Shown piece after piece: positions 56,614-64,000 of a DNA stretch of 64,000 nucleotides (the first letter of the stretch is position 1; each line of letters starts with the position of its first letter). Source of the DNA: Peteryoungia wuzhouensis (GTDB lineage: Bacteria; Pseudomonadota; Alphaproteobacteria; Rhizobiales; Rhizobiaceae); NCBI RefSeq assembly GCF_003205195.1, contig NZ_QJRY01000001.1, positions 1,116,001 to 1,180,000 on the forward strand, in the 5' to 3' direction. Made by a program: the position numbers and the translations under genes. Under the pieces are notes generated by a model. That model had not been told where the DNA came from. It ran no database searches and saw only the letters and a list, made by a program, of their open reading frames with translations.

Positions 56614-57174
56614 ATGTCCGCCCAAGACACAGCCCTCATCGTGGTCGACGCCCAGGAAAGCTTTCGCCAGATGCCGGATTGGGATCCGTCGACCGCAGCG
56701 TCCTATCTTGCGCGCCAACAGGCGCTGATCGACGGCGCGACAGCTGTGGGCATGCCGATCGTGCAGATCTTCCATGTCGATGCCGACGACACCTTCACCC
56801 TTGAAAGCGGGTTCGTGCGGACCCTCGCTGAGATTTCGCTCACGCCTGATGTCACCTTCCACAAGGGCGTGCACTCGGCCCTGGTCGACACCGGGCTAGA
56901 AGCCTGGCTGCGCGAAAACGGCATCCGCCGGGTGATCGTCTCCGGCATCCGCACCGAGCAGTGCTGCGAGACCACGACCCGGCATGCGTCGGATCTCGGC
57001 TTCGCCGTCGATTTCGTCACCGAGGCGACCCTCACCTTCCCGATGACGCATGCCTCCGGGGCGGTGTTTTCCGCCGAGGACATTCGCGTCCGGACCGAGC
57101 TGGTGTTATCAGGACGCTTCGCCCGGATCGTCACGGTCGAACAGGCGCTGGCGCCGCTTCCGGTCGCTGCGTAA
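56614..57174 (+). CDS. isochorismatase-like cysteine hydrolase
   Basis: 186-aa hydrolase. The catalytic set is Asp in LIVVDAQESF, Lys in VTFHKGVHSAL and Cys in GIRTEQCCETTTRHASDLGF. Relatives include nicotinamidase and N-carbamoylsarcosine amidase; the substrate is open. AGGAG lies 7 nt before ATG. The following gene is a GlxA-type regulator 8 bp away, probably its own control or part of the same operon. Confidence 0.9.
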   Translation: MSAQDTALIVVDAQESFRQMPDWDPSTAASYLARQQALIDGATAVGMPIVQIFHVDADDTFTLESGFVRTLAEISLTPDVTFHKGVHSALVDTGLEAWLRENGIRRVIVSGIRTEQCCETTTRHASDLGFAVDFVTEATLTFPMTHASGAVFSAEDIRVRTELVLSGRFARIVTVEQALAPLPVAA

Positions 57175-57182
57175 GATCCGTC

Positions 57183-58151
57183 ATGGACGTGATCCCGGTC
57201 TATATCCTCATTCCGCCCGACACCCTGCTGGTCGACATTGCCGGCCCGCTGGAAGCCTTGCGTTATGCAAACGAGGAGCAGGACGAGGTTCGGTTCGACT
57301 ATGGCTACATTTCCGCGACCCCCCGGCAGCAGACATCCATCGGACTGACGCTGGATGGGCTGGAACCGCTGCCCGACAGCCTGCCGGATGATGCCGTGCT
57401 GATCATTTCCGGCAGCCTCACGGTCGGCATTGCCGAGATCGCACGCGATCCGGAACTGAAGGTGCTGACGCGCTGGCTGGCACAGGCCGTTCGCCCCGAC
57501 ATCCGACTAATGACCATCTGCTCTGGCGCTTTGCTTGCCGCCGCCGCGGGGCTGATGGAAGGCTGCCAGTGCACCACGCATGTCGAATGCCTGGATGAGC
57601 TGCGGGCGCTTGCCCCGACCGCCAGCGTGCTCGACAACCGGCTCTATGTCGAGGACGGCAATCGCTTTTCGAGCGCCGGGATTTCAACCGGGATCGATCT
57701 GATGCTGCATGTCGTGGGGCGGTTCGTCTCCCCGCTGACCGCGCTTTCGGTGGCCCGCAAGATGGTCATCTATCTTCGCCGCAGCGGACAGGACCCGCAG
57801 ATGTCGCCCTGGCTTTCGGGGCGTAATCACATTCACCCGGCAATCCACCGCGCCCAGGATGCGATCATGGCCGATCCGGCGCGCGAGTGGTCGCTGCCGG
57901 GGCTTGCGGCCATAGCCCATCTCAGCGAACGGCATCTCTCCCGCCTGTTTCGCGAACATGTCGGACTGTCCGTCGTCGATTACGTCAATCTGATGCGGGT
58001 GACGCTTGCCCAGGAACTGCTCAAACAATCGCGGCTCGACATGGAAAGCCTGGCGCAGCGGGCCGGCTTTGCCTCGTCGCGGCATATGCGCCGCGTCTGG
58101 TCCCAGCACCACGGCGTGTCGCCCAGCGAATTCCGAAGGACCGGCAAGTGA
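57183..58151 (+). CDS. GlxA family AraC-type transcriptional regulator
   Basis: 322-aa regulator. N-terminal DJ-1/PfpI-like domain (PVYILIPPDTLLVDIAGPLE, LMTICSGALLAAAAGLMEG with the nucleophile-elbow Cys) and C-terminal AraC DNA-binding domain (LPGLAAIAHLSERHLSRLFREHVG, LAQRAGFASSRHMRRVWSQH). Typical GlxA/FtrA architecture. Located 8 bp after the cysteine hydrolase gene, so likely responds to a related metabolite. Confidence 0.92.
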   Translation: MDVIPVYILIPPDTLLVDIAGPLEALRYANEEQDEVRFDYGYISATPRQQTSIGLTLDGLEPLPDSLPDDAVLIISGSLTVGIAEIARDPELKVLTRWLAQAVRPDIRLMTICSGALLAAAAGLMEGCQCTTHVECLDELRALAPTASVLDNRLYVEDGNRFSSAGISTGIDLMLHVVGRFVSPLTALSVARKMVIYLRRSGQDPQMSPWLSGRNHIHPAIHRAQDAIMADPAREWSLPGLAAIAHLSERHLSRLFREHVGLSVVDYVNLMRVTLAQELLKQSRLDMESLAQRAGFASSRHMRRVWSQHHGVSPSEFRRTGK

Positions 58152-58270
58152 CTGGTCGCTCTCCGTTTCGTTTCCAGACCCATCCACGATTTTAATGGTA
58201 CCCGTCGCTTACGCTTGATAGCGTCTCCCTAACCCTTCCCCCTCTCCTTCTCCACTTTTCGAGGCTTTCC

Positions 58271-59221
58271 ATGCAGAAACGTGCTCTCGGCCGCACCGGC
58301 CTTTCCATCGCCCCCGTCGTGCTTGGCGGCAATGTCTTCGGCTGGACCGCCGACGAGAAGACGTCCTTCGACATTCTCGATCGTTTCTTCGACGCCGGCT
58401 TCAACACGATCGATACGGCCGACATCTATTCGAGCTGGGCCGATGGCCATGTCGGCGGCGAAAGCGAGACGATCATCGGAAACTGGCTGAAGCGCGGAAG
58501 CGTGCGCCGGGAAGATGCGATCATCGTGACCAAAGTGGGTGGCGACCTCGGCGAGAACCGCCGGGGCCTCAGCGCCCGCTGGATCGCCGAGGCGGTCGAT
58601 GATTCCCTTCGCCGCCTGCAGACCGACTATATCGATCTCTACCTCGCTCACTGGCCGGATGCGGACACCTCCCACGAGGAAAGCCTGACGGCCTTCTCCC
58701 GGCTCAAGGAGCAGGGCAAGGTCCGGGCGATCGGCTGCTCGAACCTCAATGCCGAACAATTGCAGGCGACCTTCGATGCCGCCAAGGCGGCGGGTGTCAG
58801 CCGCTACGACGTGCTCCAGCCCGAATACAATCTCTATACGCGCTCGACCTTCGAGGGAGATCTCGCAGCACTCTGCCAGAAGGAAGAGATCGGGGTCATC
58901 ACCTATTTCGCCCTCGCCTCGGGCTTCCTGACCGGCAAGTACCGCAGCGCTGCCGACACCGAAGGCAAGGCTCGCGGCGAAGACATGGGTCCTTATATGA
59001 ATGACCGCGGCTTCCGCATCCTTGGTGCATTGGATGCCGTGGCCGCAGAGACCAAGACCAGCCCGGCGACGGTCGCCATCGCCTGGATCGCGGCCCAGCC
59101 CGCTGTCACCGCACCGATCGCATCGGCCACGAGCCTGCGCCAGCTGGAAAGCCTGATTGCAGCCGGAAAACTGGAGCTGACCAAGGCGCAGATCGAAGCC
59201 CTGAACGCGGCCAGCGCATGA
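58271..59221 (+). CDS. aldo/keto reductase
   Basis: 316-aa NADPH-dependent TIM-barrel reductase. The tetrad is visible as DTADIYSSW (Asp, Tyr), DAIIVTKVGGDLG (Lys) and IDLYLAHWPD (His). The cofactor part VAAETKTSPATVAIAWIAAQ and PIASATSLRQLESLIAA follow. Ends with a four-base overlap with the acetyltransferase. Confidence 0.93.
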   Translation: MQKRALGRTGLSIAPVVLGGNVFGWTADEKTSFDILDRFFDAGFNTIDTADIYSSWADGHVGGESETIIGNWLKRGSVRREDAIIVTKVGGDLGENRRGLSARWIAEAVDDSLRRLQTDYIDLYLAHWPDADTSHEESLTAFSRLKEQGKVRAIGCSNLNAEQLQATFDAAKAAGVSRYDVLQPEYNLYTRSTFEGDLAALCQKEEIGVITYFALASGFLTGKYRSAADTEGKARGEDMGPYMNDRGFRILGALDAVAAETKTSPATVAIAWIAAQPAVTAPIASATSLRQLESLIAAGKLELTKAQIEALNAASA

Positions 59222-59673
59222 GCCGCGCCTCGCTTGTCATCCGGGATGCCACGGCGGCTGACGAAGCCGCCTGGCGTGGCCTCTGGAATCAGTATCTCGC
59301 CTTCTACAAGGTGGACCTCGCCGACGATGTCACGGCCCATACCTGGGCGCGCATCCTCGACCCTTCGTCGCGCGTGGCCATGCGGGTGGCCGAGGTCGAA
59401 GGCGTGCTGGCGGGTTTCGCCATCCACCATTTCCACGATTCCACCTGGGTGAAGACGCCGGATTGTTATCTGGAAGACCTGTTCCTCGACGCCACGTTTC
59501 GCGGTCGCGGTATCGGCCGGGCGCTGATCGACGACCTCATCGCGATTTCCAGGGCCAAGGGCTGGTCGCGGCTCTACTGGCACACCGACCGGGGCAATGA
59601 GACGGCGCGCAAGCTCTACGACACCTATGCCCCGGAAGATGGTCACGTGCGCTATCGGCTGAAATTCAGCTGA
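59218..59673 (+). CDS. GNAT family N-acetyltransferase
   Basis: 151-aa single GNAT domain. The acetyl-CoA loop is LFLDATFRGRGIGRALIDDL, with YWHTDRGNETARKLYDTYA after it. Overlaps the stop of the aldo/keto reductase (ATGA), so translationally coupled. Substrate unknown. It ends 6 bp from the convergent LysR gene. Confidence 0.9.
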   Translation: MSRASLVIRDATAADEAAWRGLWNQYLAFYKVDLADDVTAHTWARILDPSSRVAMRVAEVEGVLAGFAIHHFHDSTWVKTPDCYLEDLFLDATFRGRGIGRALIDDLIAISRAKGWSRLYWHTDRGNETARKLYDTYAPEDGHVRYRLKFS

Positions 59674-59679
59674 TCCTCA

Positions 59680-60570
59680 TCACCCGCGCCAGCGGAAGAA
59701 ATCGATGAAGGCGCGCAGCGCAGGGCGCATCTGACGGCGGCTCGGATAGTAGATCGAGAAGCCGTCAAAGGGCGGGCACCAGTCGTCGAGCACGCGCACC
59801 AGACGCTCTCCCTCGATGTCCGCCTCGATGCGGGCATCGAAAACATAGGCGAGCCCTGCCCCATCCAGGGCCGCTTGGCGCATCAGGCTCTGGTCGGAGA
59901 GGATCAGGCCGCCCCGGACATCCACCGCGATCGCCCTGCCGTCCTTCTCGAATTCCCAGCGATAGAGGGTGCCGCTGGAAAACCGCCGGCGGATGCAGAT
60001 ATGGCTTGCGAGATCGCGCGGATGGATCGGCTTCGGGTGGCTCTCGAAATAGCCCGGCGCGCCGACGACGGCGCCCCGCCACGACCCGCTCACCCGCACG
60101 GCGACCATGTCGGCTTCCAGATGTTCACCAAGCCGCAAGCCGGCGTCGAAGCCTTTCTCGACGATATCCTCGAACCGGTCGTCGGTGACGATCTCCAGTT
60201 CGATATCGGGATAGAGCCGCACGAATTCGCCGAGACGCGGGGCGATCAGATCCCGTGCGGCAAGGAGCGGCATGGTGATGCGCAAGGGACCGGCCGGCTT
60301 GTCGCGTCCGTCGGACAGGGCCGTCAGCGCGGCTTCGATGTCACCCAGCGCCGGACCCAGCACGTCGAGAAGTCTGCGCCCTTCCTCGGTCGGGGCGACG
60401 CTGCGCGTGGTGCGCGCCATGAGCCGCAACCCGACACTGCTTTCGAGCGCCGAGATCGCGTGGGTGACGGCCGAAGGAGCGATGCCCAGCTCCGTGGCCG
60501 CCGCGCGGAAGCTTCCATGCCGCGCAACGGCGGCCAGTACCGCCAGCTGGGAGAGTTGAGTTCGGTTCAT
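59680..60570 (-). CDS. LysR family transcriptional regulator
   Basis: 296-aa LTTR. N-terminal winged helix LSQLAVLAAVARHGSFRAAA, SAVTHAISALESSVGLRLMA. C-terminal effector domain GPLRITMPLLAARDLIAPRL and IDFFRWRG end, typical of the LTTR subgroup that controls a divergent gene. It is divergent from the aldo/keto reductase at 60712 across 141 bp and probably regulates it. Confidence 0.93.
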   Translation of the reverse strand: MNRTQLSQLAVLAAVARHGSFRAAATELGIAPSAVTHAISALESSVGLRLMARTTRSVAPTEEGRRLLDVLGPALGDIEAALTALSDGRDKPAGPLRITMPLLAARDLIAPRLGEFVRLYPDIELEIVTDDRFEDIVEKGFDAGLRLGEHLEADMVAVRVSGSWRGAVVGAPGYFESHPKPIHPRDLASHICIRRRFSSGTLYRWEFEKDGRAIAVDVRGGLILSDQSLMRQAALDGAGLAYVFDARIEADIEGERLVRVLDDWCPPFDGFSIYYPSRRQMRPALRAFIDFFRWRG

Positions 60571-60636
60571 AATTCCAAATGATAGAACAACCCATCACGA
60601 TCCGCACCCATTTTCAGAACTCATCGGACGCCCTAG

Positions 60637-61707
<1,071 letters not shown>

Positions 61708-61777
61708 CCGGATAGGGGGAGGCTGTCTCCGCGTCCCCCGTCTCGCCCTCCCGGAACGTCCGGTGGGCCTGATGCGC

Positions 61778-63235
61778 TCAGGTTCTGGAGCTCCGCCCCT
61801 CGGCCGCCGGTTTTCCAGCGTAAAACGAGCGCTTGTTTTCATACATCGCGTCGTCGGCGCGTTTCATCAGCGCCTCCATGCTTTCGCCCGGTTCACTCGT
61901 CGCCGCGCCCATCGAGATGCTCAACACGGCATCCGAATAGAACTGGTTGTTGATCTTGAGGATCTCGTTGATCGTTTCGGCCATGCCGAGGGCAACCTGG
62001 TGATCCGCGCCCGGCATCAGGACGGCAAATTCGTCGCCGCCGATGCGCGTCGCGTGATGCGGCGGCTTCACGACGCTGTTCAGCACCTCGCCGAAGCGCC
62101 GCAACAGCTGATCGCCGGCATCATGCCCACGCTCGTCATTAGCCTCCTTCAAACCGTTGAGGTCGATGACGATGGCCGAGACCGGGCGCAGTGACTTGCG
62201 CTCCAGCCGGTTCAGTTCGTCCGTATAGAAGGCGCGGTTGTGCAGCTTGGTCAGAATGTCGTGTTTGCCGAGATATTCGAGATAGGCTTCGGCCTTCTTG
62301 CGGGCCGTGATGTCGGTGAGGGCCACCTGCACCCGCGACCAGTCGTGCTCATGGCCGGGGAACACCGCAAAGTTCAGGAGGATATGCCGCTCGCTGCCGT
62401 CGAGGGCGTAGTTGACCACTTCGCGGCTGTGGAAGAGACGATTTTCCCAGAGATCGACCAACTGCTCCCGGAATGGTTTTTCCATCTCGCCGCGAAAGAT
62501 TTCGCTCTGGCGCATCAGGAGCGTCTGCCGATCCGGCGCCCCGAAGAGATCGAGGGTCGCCTGGTTGACATCAAGGATCCGGATTTCGGACATGCATTGG
62601 CGCACGAATTCGGGATGAACATCGGTGAAGACGCGAAAGTCCACGATGCCGCGGGCACGCACATCCTCAAGCAGGGTGTGAATGCCGCTGAAATCCTCGA
62701 TCCAGAGCGACACGGGCGAATGCTCGAAGACCCCTTCGGCATAACGACGATTTTCCTGTTCGGCGCGCCGCGCATCTTCCCGATCGGTGACGTCCTCGGT
62801 TGTGACGAGCAGCTGGCCAAGCGTCTCCTCGTGACCAGGCAGAACGGAGCCGCGCAGCTGAATGTCGAGCCGGCGCCCGGAGAGCGTATAATTCGCCGTG
62901 GCCCCGACGAATTCCGTCCTGCCATCCCAGAGATCCGTCAGCTCGTTGATATGGGTTTCCCACATGTCATCGCGGAAAACCTTGTCGAGATTGCCGGAAA
63001 GCTCTTCCAGGCTGGCCGCCTCGAACAGTTCGAGCGTCTTGCGGTTGACCTTCAGGATGCGGATCTTGGCCGAGCATTCCGCCACGCGTGACACATCCTG
63101 TCGCAGAAAGCTGCGCAGGTCGGTCACGCCGCCCGCGCGCCACTCGTCGAACTGCGCCTTCACCGCGCTGAAATCCTCGATCCACATCGCAATCGGGGCG
63201 AGTTCAAAGATGTTCGAATCGATGGAATCGGTCAT
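61778..63235 (-). CDS. diguanylate cyclase with tandem PAS-like domains
   Basis: 485-aa soluble protein. Two PAS-like domains in series each carry a WIEDFS motif: IAMWIEDFSAVKAQFDE near residue 16 and VSLWIEDFSGIHTLLED near 178, followed by matching ends with DVNQATLDLFGA or KVNRKTLELFEA. The C-terminal GGDEF domain has the active-site RIGGDEFAVLMPG near residue 399. Five residues before it there is no RxxD I-site, so product inhibition may be missing. The ATG at 63235 is used. Expected to make c-di-GMP in response to a small ligand or redox state. Confidence 0.93.
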   Translation of the reverse strand: MTDSIDSNIFELAPIAMWIEDFSAVKAQFDEWRAGGVTDLRSFLRQDVSRVAECSAKIRILKVNRKTLELFEAASLEELSGNLDKVFRDDMWETHINELTDLWDGRTEFVGATANYTLSGRRLDIQLRGSVLPGHEETLGQLLVTTEDVTDREDARRAEQENRRYAEGVFEHSPVSLWIEDFSGIHTLLEDVRARGIVDFRVFTDVHPEFVRQCMSEIRILDVNQATLDLFGAPDRQTLLMRQSEIFRGEMEKPFREQLVDLWENRLFHSREVVNYALDGSERHILLNFAVFPGHEHDWSRVQVALTDITARKKAEAYLEYLGKHDILTKLHNRAFYTDELNRLERKSLRPVSAIVIDLNGLKEANDERGHDAGDQLLRRFGEVLNSVVKPPHHATRIGGDEFAVLMPGADHQVALGMAETINEILKINNQFYSDAVLSISMGAATSEPGESMEALMKRADDAMYENKRSFYAGKPAAEGRSSRT

Positions 63236-63375
63236 GAAACTAGCCTGTCTGAATTCATCGCGTCATACGGAATAGGATGGAGCACAACCCGCACCCTAGG
63301 TAGAGTTGATTAACGCTCTGTTGCTCGCAAAGGGTTGAAAGCGGCTCACCTGCGCCTGCGGGGCGAGCGGCGGTC

Positions 63376-64000
63376 TCAGCTTCTCGTGATACCGCGCCGA
63401 TAGGCGGACGGTGTCGTGCCGGTCACCGTCTTGAACATGCGCGTCAGGTGGCTCTGGCTGCTGAAGCCGCAGGCGCTGGCGATCTGGGCAATCGGCTCCA
63501 CGCCTTCCAGCATGCGGCGGGCGCGGTCGATGCGGCGGTTCATGATGAAGCCATGGGGCGAGACACCGCAACTGAGACTGAACATGCGCTGCAGATGGAA
63601 TTCGCTCAGGCCCGCCAGGGTCGCCAGTTCCTGCAGCGTGATCGTGCGATGGAGCGCCGAGTCGATAAACTCGATCAACCGCCGACGAACCGCAGGGGCG
63701 AGACCGCCACGCAGGGTCACGGCCTTCTCGCCGCCATATCGCGGATCAAGGAAGAGATGCCCGACGGATGCCGTCAGCGCCTGTTCTGCCCAAAGCCGGT
63801 CCCCGCTTCGCGTCGCCTGGGCAAGCTGCCCGAGGGCACCGGCCAGCTGCGGCGCTTCACCGAAGGTCGTTTCCGGAATGACCATGAGCCGCGCATCGCG
63901 GTCGAAGGTCTCGGAAAAAAGCCGTCGCAGCTCCTGATCCGAAACATAGAGATGGACGAAATCGAAAGTGTCGGTGATTTCCCACTCCGACGAAGCGCCC
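63376..64000 (-). CDS. AraC family transcriptional regulator, 5' end outside the window
   Basis: The frame is open to the end of the window, so the N-terminal part is cut. What is present reads EWEITDTFDFVHLYVSDQEL, then a linker and the AraC DNA-binding domain (ITLQELATLAGLSEFHLQRMF, PIAQIASACGFSSQSHLTRMF) ending GITRS. A start codon at 63885 would leave out the family-like stretch before it, so it is not the real start. About 208 codons are visible. Confidence 0.88.
   Translation of the reverse strand, partial: GASSEWEITDTFDFVHLYVSDQELRRLFSETFDRDARLMVIPETTFGEAPQLAGALGQLAQATRSGDRLWAEQALTASVGHLFLDPRYGGEKAVTLRGGLAPAVRRRLIEFIDSALHRTITLQELATLAGLSEFHLQRMFSLSCGVSPHGFIMNRRIDRARRMLEGVEPIAQIASACGFSSQSHLTRMFKTVTGTTPSAYRRGITRS

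Overview
The window looks like a chromosomal segment of a Rhizobiaceae-type alphaproteobacterium (Rhizobium/Agrobacterium/Ciceribacter kind). The reasons are the high-GC coding style, the HisKA_2 and HWE kinases, a PmtA-type phospholipid methyltransferase, dnaN without dnaA, a rhizobial mosaic repeat inside a ugp operon, and a FzlA-like glutathione-transferase fold. Almost every gene is housekeeping or core accessory. I see no rRNA, tRNA, CRISPR array, prophage or intact insertion sequence.

Layout. 1-3.0 kb: a signalling trio (CHASE3 kinase, stand-alone receiver, receiver-HisKA_2 kinase). 3.1-9.2 kb: coaBC with an MmcQ/YjbR gene that ends in a ~277-bp MITE-like inverted-repeat element, an EgtC/YafJ-type amidotransferase, a pirin, a GFA-family protein, thiD behind a TPP riboswitch, and a HAD phosphatase. 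9.2-19.5 kb: prfC, dut with an acetyltransferase, two divergent LysE exporters, cysK, an orphan HWE kinase, comM, gshB and a cupin. 19.6-24.1 kb: ugpBAEC glycerol-3-phosphate importer with a candidate Pho box and a palindromic repeat between ugpB and ugpA. 24.1-34.5 kb: yraN-rsmI, dnaN, pmtA, pyrF, a DUF1330 gene, an NDUFA9-like gene, a tiny exported protein, uppP, a probable fzlA, queG, an epimerase, and a short RlpA-like protein. 34.6-41.1 kb: an RsmB-family methyltransferase, then an imelysin / di-heme oxidoreductase / imelysin / DUF1513 operon that looks like a periplasmic iron-handling system. 41.1-47.8 kb: tspO, a thioesterase, mtnN, guaA, ogt, an ArsC/Spx-like gene, ybaK, an M29 aminopeptidase and a small exported protein. 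47.9-50.9 kb: cspA followed by two small charged proteins, then xseA. 51.0-55.4 kb: a probable surface-glycan cluster (STT3-like GT-C membrane protein, divergent GT2, methyltransferase, SMR-like and GtrA-like small membrane proteins). 55.4-64 kb: Gfo/Idh/MocA oxidoreductase, cysteine hydrolase, GlxA-type regulator, two aldo/keto reductases, an acetyltransferase, a LysR regulator, a tandem-PAS diguanylate cyclase, and an AraC regulator cut by the window edge.

The most interesting items are (i) the lipid-linked sugar cluster with an STT3-like GT-C protein that has DHH and DNDD motifs but no WWDYG, (ii) the gene after cspA, whose leader holds a strong terminator and then a hairpin over its ribosome binding site, (iii) the CTAG-bounded inverted-repeat element that abuts a stop codon, and (iv) the 11-bp-phased Pho-box-like repeats before ugpB combined with a mosaic repeat inside the operon. 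Several genes appear to use TTG starts placed behind good ribosome binding sites. No homology search was run. All family calls come from reading motifs and length.
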